Below are positions 34,865 through 44,059 of a stretch of DNA of 64,000 nucleotides, piece after piece. Below the pieces are notes generated by a model that was not told the DNA's origin, did no database searches, and saw nothing but the letters and a program-made list of their open reading frames with translations. Made by a program: the position numbers and the translations under genes. Every line of letters starts with the position of its first letter. The first letter of the stretch is position 1. The stretch spans positions 1 through 64,000 of the forward strand of contig JAHAGQ010000004.1 in NCBI GenBank assembly GCA_018373675.1, given 5' to 3'. This DNA is from Collinsella sp. GTDB lineage: Bacteria > Actinomycetota > Coriobacteriia > Coriobacteriales > Coriobacteriaceae.

Positions 34865-35533
34865 TTACTCGCCCAGAATCAGCGCCGCTAGCTCGTCCTG
34901 GGTGTCCACCACGTAGTCGGCGCCGGCGGACTCCAGCTCTGCGCGGCCGCGGAAGCCCCAGCTGACGCCTGCACTCTTAAGGCCGGCGTTGTGACCGGTC
35001 AGGATATCGACATTGGAATCGCCCACATAGAGCGTGGTCGACGGATCGGCGCCCAGCTCCTCCATCACATGCAGCGTAACAGGCGCCTCGGGCTTGGGCG
35101 GAAACGCATCGACGCGGCCCTGCACCAGCGCAAAGCGCTCGGAACCAAAATACTTCTCGATAAGCGGAGCCGCCGAGACGTGGTCCTTGTTGGTGAGCAC
35201 GGCAAGCTGAACGCCCGCGGCGCGTAGGCGGTCGAGCGTCTCGATCGTGCCGGCATAGGGGGCGGTGTGGTCTTCCTTGTGCTCGCCGTAGTAAGCCCTA
35301 AACTCGGCAAGCGCCTGCTCAAACATGCGGCCGTCGCCCGCATACTCGGCGGGCATAAAGCGCTCAACCAGCTTGAGCATGCCGTTTCCCACCTTGTAGC
35401 GGTACTCGTCTACGGCAAACGTGGGCCAGCCGTGCATCTCGCAGGTATGGTTGCCGGCGGCCGCCAGGTCCTCGAGTGTGTTGAGGATGGTGCCGTCCAG
35501 GTCAAAGATCACATGGGAAAAAGCTGCTGCCAT
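34865..35533 (-). CDS. HAD-superfamily phosphatase, phosphoglycolate-phosphatase-like
   Basis: The 222-residue cytoplasmic enzyme has HAD motif I DLDGTILNT, motif II VLTNK, the motif III Lys in PPKPEA and motif IV VGDSNVDILTG. A helical C1-type cap lies between motifs I and II. This is the subfamily of Gph/PpaX phosphatases acting on small phosphorylated metabolites. The substrate is unknown. The start was set at the ATG at 35533 because GCAGGAG lies just upstream; the longer frame lacks an SD. It follows hypE on the same strand but after a 105-base gap. Confidence 0.88.
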   Translation of the reverse strand: MAAAFSHVIFDLDGTILNTLEDLAAAGNHTCEMHGWPTFAVDEYRYKVGNGMLKLVERFMPAEYAGDGRMFEQALAEFRAYYGEHKEDHTAPYAGTIETLDRLRAAGVQLAVLTNKDHVSAAPLIEKYFGSERFALVQGRVDAFPPKPEAPVTLHVMEELGADPSTTLYVGDSNVDILTGHNAGLKSAGVSWGFRGRAELESAGADYVVDTQDELAALILGE

Positions 35534-35638
35534 GGGTGCTCCTGCCGCTTGAGTTGTAAAACGCACCCCATAATACTGGGCATGCGTGCCGGGCATGTTT
35601 GGAATCTGAATATCTTTAATAGCCCTGAGCCTTTGTCG

Positions 35639-36673
35639 TTAGCAAATTCTCGGCAGCTGCTCTCCTACGAGCATGTCGAGGATGCGGGTCGAGCCCCAGC
35701 CGGTACGTACGCGCACGGCGGGTCGAGCGTCCGATCCAAGTGGCAGCACGCGGCCGATAATCGCGGCGTTCTCGCCGTAGCGGGCGGCGCGCATGGCGGC
35801 CAGCGCCGCATCGGCTTGTTCGGCCGGCACGACGGCAACCATCTTGCCCTCGTTTGCCACCTGCAGCACATCGTAGCCGAGCATCTCGCAGGCGGCCTGC
35901 ACGTCGGGACGCACGGGCACGGCATCCTCGTCGACCTCCATGGCAACGCCGCTGGCCTGTGCAAACTCGTTGAGTGTGGACGCCAGGCCACCGCGCGTGG
36001 GGTCGCGGAAGCAACGTGTGTCGGGTGCTGCAGAAAGCACATCGGCAATCAGGTGGTTGAGCGGCGCGGCGTCGCTTTCGATGGTGCTCGAAAACGCCAG
36101 ACCCTCGCGCTGACTCATGATGGCGATGCCGTGGTCACCCAGTGTGCCCGACACCAGGATGACGTCGCCGGGCCGGCAGTTTGCGCCGCTGAGCGCCACG
36201 CCCGCGGGTACCTCGCCCACACCGGCGGTATTGATATAGACGCCGTCGGCCCCGCCGCGCTCGACCACCTTAGTGTCGCCCGTGATTATGGACACGCCCG
36301 CTTCGTGCGCCGTTTCGGCCATCGTCTGCACAATCTGGTGGAGCTTATCCATGGGATAGCCCTCTTCGAGGATAAAGCCGCACGATAGGTAGCGCACGTT
36401 GGCGCCCGAGGTCGCGACGTCGTTGACGGTTCCGCACACGGCGAGGCGGCCGATGTTGCCACCGGGGAAGAACTGCGGCGAGACTACAAAGCTGTCGGTC
36501 GACATGGCGATGCGCCCGCTCGCGGGCAGCGCGGCGACGCCGGCGTCGTTGCCTTCGAGCAGCTCGGGCGACCCAAAGGCATCCAAAAAGACCTCATCGA
36601 TGATGCGCTTCATCATCTGTCCGCCGGAGCCGTGGCCCAGCAGGACGGTGCTATCGGTAACGCTATGGGACAT
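35639..36673 (-). CDS. hypE: Hydrogenase maturation protein HypE
   Basis: The 344-residue enzyme dehydrates the carbamoyl group that HypF attaches to its C-terminal Cys, giving the thiocyanate that becomes a cyanide ligand of the NiFe centre. HGSGGQMMKRII near the N-terminus and STDSFVVSP are typical. The chain ends PRIC, so the essential terminal Cys is present. It is the last hyp gene of the minus-strand cluster, 84 bases after hypD. Confidence 0.95.
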   Translation of the reverse strand: MSHSVTDSTVLLGHGSGGQMMKRIIDEVFLDAFGSPELLEGNDAGVAALPASGRIAMSTDSFVVSPQFFPGGNIGRLAVCGTVNDVATSGANVRYLSCGFILEEGYPMDKLHQIVQTMAETAHEAGVSIITGDTKVVERGGADGVYINTAGVGEVPAGVALSGANCRPGDVILVSGTLGDHGIAIMSQREGLAFSSTIESDAAPLNHLIADVLSAAPDTRCFRDPTRGGLASTLNEFAQASGVAMEVDEDAVPVRPDVQAACEMLGYDVLQVANEGKMVAVVPAEQADAALAAMRAARYGENAAIIGRVLPLGSDARPAVRVRTGWGSTRILDMLVGEQLPRIC

Positions 36674-36757
36674 ATCGAAAACTCCAATCGTGGGTGGAAT
36701 TATATGGGTGAGGCGCAGCGTCGACTGGTCCGCCGTTCGTTAGAACGGCGGAACCTA

Positions 36758-37870
36758 TTAGCCTCGGTAGCGGAAATATGCTGCGCAGCTGCCCTCGGAG
36801 CTCACCATGCAGGGGCCGACGGGATGCTCGGGCGTACAAGCGTGGCCGAACAGGGGGCAGTCGCTCGGCGTAATGGCCCCGCGCAGCACGTCGCCGCAGC
36901 GGCACCCGCGTGGCTCGACCGTCGGCTCAACGGGCACGTCAAAGCGCATGCTGGCATCAAAGTGCGAAAACTCGGGACGAATGGCGAGTCCCGAAGCCGC
37001 AATCGATCCCAGCCCGCGCCACGTGGTATCGCACGGCTCAAATACCTGCTCGACCAGCTGGCGCGCCACAGGATTGCCGTCGGCATTGACGCCGCGACGG
37101 TAGGCGTTGTCGATCGCGGGTTGCCCCTCAACAACCATCTGGACCAGCATGCAGATACCCTGCAAGATGTCGACCGGCTCAAATCCCGTTACCACGCCTG
37201 GAGTCTTAAACTCGTCGACCAAAAAGCCAAAGGGGGCCAAGCCCGTGATGGTGGCGACGTGGCCCGGCAGGATAAAGCCGTCGATGGTGGTCTCGGGGTC
37301 GTTGGCGATGGCGCGCAACGCCGGCGGCGTGGTCTTGTGGGCGCAATAGACCGAGAAGTTCAAAAGGCCGCGCGCCTCGGCCTCCAAGATGGCGGCGGCG
37401 ATGGTGGGCGTCGTAGTCTCAAAGCCCACGCCCATAAAAATGACCGGGCGATCAGGGTTTTGCTCGGCGATATCGAGTGCATCGAGCGGGGAGTAGACGA
37501 TGCGAATATCGCGCCCCGCCGCCTTTTGCGCAGCGAGCGAGGTGGATGATCCGGGCACGCGCATCATGTCGCCAAAGGTGGTGATGATGGCGCCGTCTAT
37601 GTTGGCGAGCGCGATTGCGTGGTCGATGTCGCGGTTGGCGGTGACGCAGACGGGGCAGCCCGGGCCGCTCAGCAGCTTGAGCCTGGCCGGCATAATGGAG
37701 CGAAAGCCATAGCGCCCGATGCTCACGGTATGCGTGCCGCAGACTTCCATAAGGTTGATGGCGCGGTCGCCGACAAGCTCATGAATGCGCTCGATGAGCT
37801 CGCGAGCCAGCTTGGAATCGCGAAATGCCGAGAAGTCGATACCGGAGCGCGCCGGCTGCTCGGCCGCCAC
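36758..37870 (-). CDS. hypD: Hydrogenase maturation protein HypD
   Basis: The 370-residue iron-sulfur scaffold assembles Fe(CN)2CO together with HypC. Key motifs are present: MEVCGTHTVSIGRYG, GPGCPVCVT, GFETTTP, and the C-terminal cysteine set CRCGDVLRG...DCPLFGHACTPEHPVGPCMVSSEGSCAAY that binds [4Fe-4S]. Its first base overlaps the last base of hypC, indicating coupling. Confidence 0.96.
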   Translation of the reverse strand: MAAEQPARSGIDFSAFRDSKLARELIERIHELVGDRAINLMEVCGTHTVSIGRYGFRSIMPARLKLLSGPGCPVCVTANRDIDHAIALANIDGAIITTFGDMMRVPGSSTSLAAQKAAGRDIRIVYSPLDALDIAEQNPDRPVIFMGVGFETTTPTIAAAILEAEARGLLNFSVYCAHKTTPPALRAIANDPETTIDGFILPGHVATITGLAPFGFLVDEFKTPGVVTGFEPVDILQGICMLVQMVVEGQPAIDNAYRRGVNADGNPVARQLVEQVFEPCDTTWRGLGSIAASGLAIRPEFSHFDASMRFDVPVEPTVEPRGCRCGDVLRGAITPSDCPLFGHACTPEHPVGPCMVSSEGSCAAYFRYRG

Positions 37871-38130
37871 TAGTATGCCTCGGCCGGGTTGGTGGCAAGC
37901 TGGTCTTCTTCGACCAGCTCGGACATGGCATTAACGAGCTCGAGCGTTTCTTGCGCTTCCTGCTCGTCGACAATCTGGATGCCAAAGCCGGCGTGTACGA
38001 GAATGTAGTCGCCAACCTGCGCCGTCGGCACGAGTCGCAGCGACACGGGGCGCTCGATGCCCATCATGTCGACGGTGGCCTTGAGGTCGTCGTCGCGTTT
38101 GACTACTTTACCGGGAACGGCAAGGCACAT
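37870..38130 (-). CDS. hypC: Hydrogenase maturation chaperone HypC
   Basis: The 86-residue chaperone carries iron between HypD and the hydrogenase large subunit. It begins MCLAVPGKV with the essential Cys2, and has the conserved VGDYILVHAGFGIQIVDEQEA segment. It is translationally coupled to hypD (one-base overlap) and lies 134 bases downstream of hypF. Confidence 0.96.
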   Translation of the reverse strand: MCLAVPGKVVKRDDDLKATVDMMGIERPVSLRLVPTAQVGDYILVHAGFGIQIVDEQEAQETLELVNAMSELVEEDQLATNPAEAY

Positions 38131-38164
38131 ATTGTTCCCCTTTTATACGCTTTGCGCTGGATGG

Positions 38165-38196
38165 GCGCTTAATAATCCATCAGTTGATGGTAGCGC
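38165..38196. repeat. Hairpin between hypF and hypC
   Basis: GCGCT / AGCGC encloses CCATC-AGTT-GATGG. It lies 35 bases before hypC on the minus strand and may tune expression between hypF and hypCDE. Confidence 0.4.
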
Positions 38197-38264
38197 TCGC
38201 GGGGTTCGCGGGCAAACGCGTTACGCCTGTGAGACGGCTGGGCGCGGCGGCGTGCGAGGGCGAG

Positions 38265-40736
38265 CTACTGTGATGCAATCTGCGCAAGACGAGCGCTTGC
38301 GACTGCCGCCTGACCGTAGGCGATGCAGCCGTCGTTGACGGGTACGGAGTGAGGAACCAAGACAGTGAGACCCATGCTTTTGAGCTCGCGGGTGAGGAGC
38401 TGGAGCAAAAGTCGGTTCATGAACACGCCACCCGAGAGCGCGACGGTATCGATGCCTTCGCGCGCACAGATTTCGCGTGCGATTCGTGCCGAAGAGCGCG
38501 CGATGGCGATATGGAAGTCGAGCGCGAGCCTGCCGGCGGGTACGCCGGCCCTGATTCCCTCCAAAAGCGCCTCAATAAGCGATCTGGAGTTTAGAACATG
38601 GCAGGCGTCCGGACGGGATGATTCGGTTACGGAAAAGCCCGCTATATTTCCGGTGGGGCAGGCGCTTTCACTGCTGAGCGCGCGCCAGGCGGCAGCCTCA
38701 AGCTCGATGGCGGGTTCGCCCTCGTAGGTTGCCTTGTCGCAGATGCCCAGAATTGCTGCCGCGGCATCAAAGAGACGCCCCATGCTGCTGGTACGCGGGC
38801 TGTTGATGCCGCGCTCGATCATGGTGGCTGTCACGCTGCGCGTTTGCTCGCCGAGGCTGTCCAAAAGCCGAGCGGTACCTGGGTGCTCGAGCAGGCCGAG
38901 CTCACTGAGCAGGGCAAAGGCGTTGCGGCGGGCGTCGCGCACGGAGGCCGCCCCACCGGGGAGCGCCCAGGTGCGCAAATGCGCGACGCGCTCAAACCCG
39001 CCAAGGCTGGCAACAAGAAACTCGCCGCCCCAAATGGTCCCATCGGTGCCGGCGCCGGTGCCGTCAAAGGCGATGCCAAGGACACGCGCGTCGGTTGTAA
39101 GCCGGCCCGCGGCGATGATTTCGGCTATCACGCTCGCGATATGTGCATGATGGTGCTGAACTTCGATAAGCGGCAGGTTGTACTCCCGTGCCTGTTCGCG
39201 GGCCCATTGGCTCGAAAGATAACTCGGATGCAAGTCGCAGGCTAGGGCAGTGGGCGCCAAGTCAAAGAGATCTTCCAAGCGCGTGCGCGCAGCGTTCCAG
39301 GCATCGAAGGTCCCGCCGTTTTCAACATCGCCGATATGCTGCGACACAAAACAGGTTGCCTCGCCGTTCGTCCCTTCACGCGTGAGCGCAATCGTGGCCT
39401 TTTGTTGTGGCCCGCAGGCGAGCACGCAGGACGGAGCGCCGTCGAGCGCCGGCAACGGCAGCGGCTGGGGTGCATATCCGCGAGCGCGGCGCACGGGCAT
39501 AACGGCGCCGTCGACCACGCGCACTACAGAGTCGTCGTAGCGCGAGAGGATTGCGCGGTCGTTACCGAGCAACGCGTCGGCGATGCCGGCGGCAACGAGG
39601 TGTTCCCGGGCAAGATCGTCATCGGTCTCGATGGGCTCTTCGCTCAGGTTGCCGCTGGTCATGACGAGCGCGTGCATATCGCGGGCTTCTGCCGCGGCAA
39701 GCAACAGATGCTGAAGCGGGGTGTAGGGGAGCATAACGCCGAGCTCGGGCAGGTTGTGCGCGACGGACGGCGCGAGTACGAGGGCGTCGGGAGAATCGCC
39801 GTTGCCCTCGCCAACAGTGCGCCGGCGCAGCAGCACGATGGGGCGGATGCTGCCGGCGAGAAGCTCGCGCTCAACGCCATCGATATGACACAGGCGCTCG
39901 GCGTCGGCAAGGTCGCGCACCATAACGGCAAGCGGCTTGTTGCTGCGACGCTTGCGACGACGCAACTCGCGCACTGCTTGTTTGTTGCTGGCATCGCAGG
40001 CAAGGTGGAATCCGCCCAGACCCTTGATGGCGACGATGCCGCCGCCTGCCAGCAGCTCGACGCAGCGTTCGATGATGGCATCGCTGGCCTCGCGCGTGGA
40101 GCCGACGGCTGGTGTTGCGTCAACGCCCGCTGGCGCAACACCGCGATTGGCCTCGCGCCAAGTAATATGTGGCCCGCAGTCAAAGCAGGCATCGGGCTGC
40201 GCATGAAAGCGCCGGTCAAGCGGGTCGCCATACTCTGCGGCGCACTCGGGGCACATGGGAAAGCAATCCATCGACGTGGCCGCTCGATCATAAGGCAGCG
40301 ACCGGATGATGGTAAAGCGCGGCCCGCAGTTGGTGCAGTTGATAAAGGGGTAGTGATAGCGCCGGTCGGCGGGGTCGAACAGTTCGCGCAGGCAGTCGTC
40401 ACAGGTGGCGATATCGGGGGAGATGAGCGTCGTGTGCGCGGTCTGATCCTGCGACGCTACGATACGAAAGGCCTGCTCATCGTCAGCATCCCAAACGTCG
40501 GGCTCCAGGTCTGCAACAGCGACATGCTCAACGCGGGCCGCGGCAGGCGCGTGCTCCGACAGCGCGGCGACAAAGCCGTCGAGCGCCTCGACCGAAGCAT
40601 GCGCCTCGATGTGCACGCCATCGCCCGCGTTGAGCACCCAGCCGCAAATGCCATGCGCCATAGCCTCGCGATACACAAATGGCCGCATGCCAACGCCCTG
40701 CACAATGCCCGTCACATGAATATGCACATGCCGCAT
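38265..40736 (-). CDS. hypF: Carbamoyltransferase HypF
   Basis: The 823-residue enzyme makes the carbamoyl group that becomes the cyanide ligands of NiFe hydrogenase. Domains in order are an N-terminal acylphosphatase domain (HIHVTGIVQGVGMRPFVYR), two zinc-finger-like units (CDDCLRELFD...CTNCGPRFTI and CPECAAEYGD...CFDCGPHI), a YrdC-like domain (residues about 190-390), and a Kae1-like carbamoyltransferase domain ending in VALSGGVFMN. ATG 40736 was chosen because AAGGAGGG lies 5 bases upstream; the longer start overlaps that SD. It follows nikR by 29 bases. Confidence 0.95.
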   Translation of the reverse strand: MRHVHIHVTGIVQGVGMRPFVYREAMAHGICGWVLNAGDGVHIEAHASVEALDGFVAALSEHAPAAARVEHVAVADLEPDVWDADDEQAFRIVASQDQTAHTTLISPDIATCDDCLRELFDPADRRYHYPFINCTNCGPRFTIIRSLPYDRAATSMDCFPMCPECAAEYGDPLDRRFHAQPDACFDCGPHITWREANRGVAPAGVDATPAVGSTREASDAIIERCVELLAGGGIVAIKGLGGFHLACDASNKQAVRELRRRKRRSNKPLAVMVRDLADAERLCHIDGVERELLAGSIRPIVLLRRRTVGEGNGDSPDALVLAPSVAHNLPELGVMLPYTPLQHLLLAAAEARDMHALVMTSGNLSEEPIETDDDLAREHLVAAGIADALLGNDRAILSRYDDSVVRVVDGAVMPVRRARGYAPQPLPLPALDGAPSCVLACGPQQKATIALTREGTNGEATCFVSQHIGDVENGGTFDAWNAARTRLEDLFDLAPTALACDLHPSYLSSQWAREQAREYNLPLIEVQHHHAHIASVIAEIIAAGRLTTDARVLGIAFDGTGAGTDGTIWGGEFLVASLGGFERVAHLRTWALPGGAASVRDARRNAFALLSELGLLEHPGTARLLDSLGEQTRSVTATMIERGINSPRTSSMGRLFDAAAAILGICDKATYEGEPAIELEAAAWRALSSESACPTGNIAGFSVTESSRPDACHVLNSRSLIEALLEGIRAGVPAGRLALDFHIAIARSSARIAREICAREGIDTVALSGGVFMNRLLLQLLTRELKSMGLTVLVPHSVPVNDGCIAYGQAAVASARLAQIASQ

Positions 40737-40765
40737 GCGACCCTCCTTCATTGAAGTATGTGCTG

Positions 40766-41260
40766 TTAGAGCCCCAGGCTTTGCTTGGTGGCGGCGCAGG
40801 TGAGCTCGCCGTGCTTAACGCCGCGCAGCCCCAGCAACCGGTCCGCCAGCTCGTAGACGCGTTTGCCGCGACCCTTGAGCGCCAGAATCTCCAGGCAGTT
40901 GTGGTGGTCCAGATGCACGTGCATGGTCGAGACAATCTCGTCGGTGTAGTCGTGCTGCACCTCGTCCAGACGGCGCGTCAGGTCGCCGGTATGGTGGTCA
41001 TAGATCATGGTGAGCGAACCGATGACCTGCTCGTCGGGCGTGCGCATCTGCTCCTTGGCGATCGAGGCGCGAATCAGATCGCGTACGGCCTCGGATCGGT
41101 TAGCCACGTCACCGCGGCGCGCGATCTGCTCGTCAAAGCGGCGCAGCAGGTCATCGGGCGCGGTGACCGAAAAGCGGACCAGCTCGGAGCTGGAGCCGCT
41201 GCAGCGGCAGCTGGCATCGTCGTCCGCACCGTGATCGTGCGCGTGCTCGTGCTCGGCCAC
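40766..41260 (-). CDS. nikR: NikR-type nickel-responsive regulator with His-rich extension
   Basis: The 164-residue protein has an N-terminal ribbon-helix-helix DNA-binding domain (LVRFSVTAPDDLLRRFDEQIARRG...NRSEAVRDLIR). The C-terminal ACT-like nickel domain holds the metal ligands in STMHVHLDHHNCLEILALKG. An extra 22-residue N-terminus rich in His, Asp and Cys (HEHAHDHGADDD, CRC) is unusual for NikR, which is normally about 135 residues, and may bind metal. The start is GTG, one base after the upstream stop. Its place ahead of hypF suggests nickel control of the hydrogenase-maturation genes. Confidence 0.88.
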   Translation of the reverse strand: MAEHEHAHDHGADDDASCRCSGSSSELVRFSVTAPDDLLRRFDEQIARRGDVANRSEAVRDLIRASIAKEQMRTPDEQVIGSLTMIYDHHTGDLTRRLDEVQHDYTDEIVSTMHVHLDHHNCLEILALKGRGKRVYELADRLLGLRGVKHGELTCAATKQSLGL

Positions 41261-41261
41261 G

Positions 41262-41510
41262 TTACACCAGTTTCACAGAGCCGACGGAGTTGTGATCTGC
41301 CTCGATGGCCTCCTCGTAGCCCTCGAGCGCATCGTGCGCCTCGTGCAGCGCAGACATGGCGGCCTCGAGCTTGGCGCCAATGCGCTCCATGTCAAAGTTT
41401 TCGGTCGCATGCAGCAACTGATGGCTCCACTCGTGAGCGAGCTCAATGGTGTCGTCGACCTGCTTGACGCTCATGGCAAGCTGGCTCATGTTCATTCCGA
41501 CGTCATGCAT
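41262..41510 (-). CDS. 82-residue helical protein at the head of the nikR-hyp cluster
   Basis: This is a small acidic, probably all-helical protein (LHATENFDMERIGAKLEAAMSALHEAHDALEGYEEAIEADH in its second half) with five or more His. SD AAAGGAG lies before the ATG. Its TAA is one base from the nikR GTG, so the two are co-translated. I do not recognise a family. Its position suggests a role in nickel handling or hydrogenase maturation. Confidence 0.7.
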   Translation of the reverse strand: MHDVGMNMSQLAMSVKQVDDTIELAHEWSHQLLHATENFDMERIGAKLEAAMSALHEAHDALEGYEEAIEADHNSVGSVKLV

Positions 41511-41586
41511 GGGAATCTCCTTTTGTACGGGGCGAAATGGTGGTTCAGATTCTACTACGCCCGCCTTGGGCGCCGCCGCATAAGAA

Positions 41587-41619
41587 AACGGGTGCGAGTC
41601 CGTCTGACTCGCACCCGTT
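41587..41619 (-). terminator. Terminator of trxA
   Basis: AACGGGTGCGAGTC / GACTCGCACCCGTT forms a perfect 14-base stem with a 5-base loop. On the minus strand it runs into TTTTCTTA, 110 bases beyond the trxA stop. It isolates trxA from the nikR-hyp cluster. Confidence 0.8.
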
Positions 41620-41730
41620 CACTGGGGGCTGTTTGTGTCTACCATACTATCCGTGGTCGCATGCCTTGCGTTTGGCACTCCGGCGAGCGGTGCGAAACCG
41701 CTCATGGACGGCAGACAGGTAACAAGCGTA

Positions 41731-42051
41731 TTACAGATGTTTCTCCAGCAGTGCCTGAAGCCTTGCCTTGGGTAAGGCGCCGACCGAGCGGTCGACCTCC
41801 TCGCCGTTCTTAAAGACGATCAGCGTGGGGATGCTCATGACGCCAAACTTCATGGCCAGGTCCTGGTTGTCGTCGACGTTGCACTTGGCCACAGCCAGCT
41901 TGCCGGCCAGCTCGTCGGCAACCTCGTCTACGATGGGCGAGAGCGAGCGGCAGGGGCCGCACCACGGGGCCCAAAAATCAACCAGTACGGGCAGGCTATC
42001 GTTGACGACAGCGTCGAAGTTCTCGGGGGTAATCTGCTTGATGTCAGCCAT
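41731..42051 (-). CDS. trxA: Thioredoxin
   Basis: The 106-residue cytoplasmic disulfide reductase has the active site FWAPWCGPCRSLSPIV and the cis-Pro segment MSIPTLIVFKNGE. Standard length. The start at 42051 has GGAGG 5 bases upstream. The longer upstream frame is not needed. It is divergent from the following gene with a 136-base shared regulatory region. Confidence 0.95.
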   Translation of the reverse strand: MADIKQITPENFDAVVNDSLPVLVDFWAPWCGPCRSLSPIVDEVADELAGKLAVAKCNVDDNQDLAMKFGVMSIPTLIVFKNGEEVDRSVGALPKARLQALLEKHL

Positions 42052-42187
42052 GGTGACCTCCATAATGTGACGCGGCTCGGCCGCGTAAAACTCAGTACGA
42101 CCGTGCTTATACCCAGCGGCTCGTAAAGCAACCACTCGCAGGCGGCTCTTTTATATAATGGTGGGCACGCAAACGATTGGAGAGCGC

Positions 42188-42763
42188 ATGCCCACGTCAC
42201 AAAGCCAGAAAAAAGAAGCCATCGCCCAGGCGACCGAGCAGGAGCTCGCATCGCTCGCGGGTCGCGGTGTGCGCATCTCGGGCAACGCGTGCTCGCCGAT
42301 TGTGCTGGTCAAAGGCGATTTGGATGAAGCCGAGTGCTCGGGCGGCGAGCTGGCTGCCGGCGCGGATGGCGCCGCGTTGCGCAAGGCGCTCGGCGCCATC
42401 GGATATGCCCCCGAGGATTTCTGCGTGCTTGCAAGCGTCGCCGGCGCGGGCGACGGAGCGGTCGCGGCGGGCGAGGCCCTGCCGTGCGAGCTGTTCCGTG
42501 AGGCGCTGGAGACCTTGGACCCCGAGGCGGTGCTGCTGCTGGACAACAGTGCGGCCGATGTCATGCGCGAGACCTATGCCGATATGCTTGTGGCAATTGA
42601 TGACTTTGACACCGCCATGCTTAAGCCCGGCCTGGTCGCCCACGTGCAGGGGCGCCGCGTGCTGGCGCTCGACGGTTTTGAGGCGGCGCTCACCGACAAG
42701 GCCGCCAAGCAGCGCATGTGGGCCTACATTAAGCAGCTGACCCCGGCGGCTGCACCGCTGTAG
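42188..42763 (+). CDS. Protein of unknown function, possibly uracil-DNA-glycosylase-like fold
   Basis: The product has 191 residues. The middle (LRKALGAIGYAPEDFCVLASV, then LFREALETLDPEAVLLLDNSAADVM) follows the strand-helix order of the uracil-DNA-glycosylase superfamily, where a pattern like LKPKVIVALG recurs. The catalytic GEAPGxxED motif and Fe-S cysteines are not visible. It may be a degenerate member or an unrelated protein. TATAAT at 42154 is a likely -10. GGAG lies before ATG 42188. Confidence 0.5.
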   Translation: MPTSQSQKKEAIAQATEQELASLAGRGVRISGNACSPIVLVKGDLDEAECSGGELAAGADGAALRKALGAIGYAPEDFCVLASVAGAGDGAVAAGEALPCELFREALETLDPEAVLLLDNSAADVMRETYADMLVAIDDFDTAMLKPGLVAHVQGRRVLALDGFEAALTDKAAKQRMWAYIKQLTPAAAPL

Positions 42764-42781
42764 CGAGGCTGGCGGCAGCCC

Positions 42782-44059
42782 CTACATCACGGCGCGCAGC
42801 TCAAACCGGTCGCCATTAATGCGGAACTGGCAGTTGCCGTTCATGCGCTCGACGGCAAGCATAATGCTCTTGGTGCCAAAGCCGTGCCCAGTGTGCTGAG
42901 CCACGGGCATGCCATCGACCATGTGCGGCGCACGGCCAAACGTGTTGGAAACCAGCAGTAGAAGATGACCGTCTTCGCAGCGAAGGTCCAGGTCGACAAA
43001 CCGCTTGCCCTCGGGGGCGGCGCTCGCCGCGGCGATGGCATTGTCCAGGGCGTTCGATACCACACTGAACAGATCGACATCGCCCACGTGGACGGTTTCG
43101 GGCACGGCGGCGCGCAGGTCGGCGGTGATGCCGTGCGCGTTGATGTCCGCGGAAAGCGACGAGAGCGCAATGTTGACCGTTTCGTTGGCGCAGTAGCGGC
43201 GCACGGCGGTGCGGTCGTTGGTCTCGCAGAGCGCATCGATGCGCTCGAGCGCTTCATCGGTGTGACCCTCTTCGATCAGGGCCGCTAGACCGCGCAGGTA
43301 GTGGCGCATGTCGTGACGGAGAACCGAGAGCTCGCGCCCGGACTGGCGCCAGGCTTCGAGCTCTTTGATGGCCGCGCTGTCGCGGGTCGCGAGCATCCAG
43401 CGCTCGCGCTCGGCGATTTCCTTTGCCTCGTATTCGCGAAGGTAGACGGCAAGAAACATAAGGTAGAAGGCGCAGAGTGCGAACGCCAAAAACTCAACGG
43501 TTACCACCGAGCCCGAGTGGAAGAGCGTGGTATAGACGTTGGTGGCGTAGTCGAAGATGTAGTAGACGAGCGGCAGGATGAGCAGAATCTCCAACTCGGT
43601 GGGGCTTTTGATCGCTAGGCGGAGGCCAATGTCGCTTGCCCAATGCAGCAAGACGGCAAAGACGCCGAGCGTGGTGATGATGCGCGCCACGTAGTACGCG
43701 ACCTGCGAATCGGTGGCGGCGAATGCGGCGATGCCCATCCAGTTGCTAAACTGGCAGCTCAGGTAGGCACTGGTAACGCCCAGGATGGCGAGCAGCGGAC
43801 TCAGGCGATAGCGTACGCACAGGTAGACGACAAGCGGCAGATGCACGACGAGCGGATAGACCTGTCGGGCGAAAAGCTCGCCGCCGACGGCATTGGCGAG
43901 GCCGAATGCACATCCGGTTACGGCGCCGACCCCCACCAGCTCGAGCGAATGGCGGCCGTTGATCTCGACACCGCACAGCGCCGCCGAGGCAAAGACGCCA
44001 AAGAGCAACGTCGTCGCATGGTGGATTGCCCAAAGTACCAGTTCTGCCGAGGAAAGCAT
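42782..44059 (-). CDS. GHKL sensor histidine kinase (AgrC/LytS-like)
   Basis: The 425-residue protein has six or seven membrane helices in the first 200 residues, a short coiled linker (EAKEIAERERWMLATRDS), then ELSVLRHDMRHYLRGLAALIEEG with the phosphorylated His. It ends in a GHKL ATPase domain (VSNALDNAIAAA, N box; HGFGTKSIMLAVERM, G box). The domain order matches peptide- or quorum-sensing kinases of the AgrC type. Its ATG overlaps the response-regulator stop (TGATG), so the pair is translationally coupled. The signal is unknown; no autoinducer peptide gene was seen nearby. Confidence 0.9.
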   Translation of the reverse strand: MLSSAELVLWAIHHATTLLFGVFASAALCGVEINGRHSLELVGVGAVTGCAFGLANAVGGELFARQVYPLVVHLPLVVYLCVRYRLSPLLAILGVTSAYLSCQFSNWMGIAAFAATDSQVAYYVARIITTLGVFAVLLHWASDIGLRLAIKSPTELEILLILPLVYYIFDYATNVYTTLFHSGSVVTVEFLAFALCAFYLMFLAVYLREYEAKEIAERERWMLATRDSAAIKELEAWRQSGRELSVLRHDMRHYLRGLAALIEEGHTDEALERIDALCETNDRTAVRRYCANETVNIALSSLSADINAHGITADLRAAVPETVHVGDVDLFSVVSNALDNAIAAASAAPEGKRFVDLDLRCEDGHLLLLVSNTFGRAPHMVDGMPVAQHTGHGFGTKSIMLAVERMNGNCQFRINGDRFELRAVM

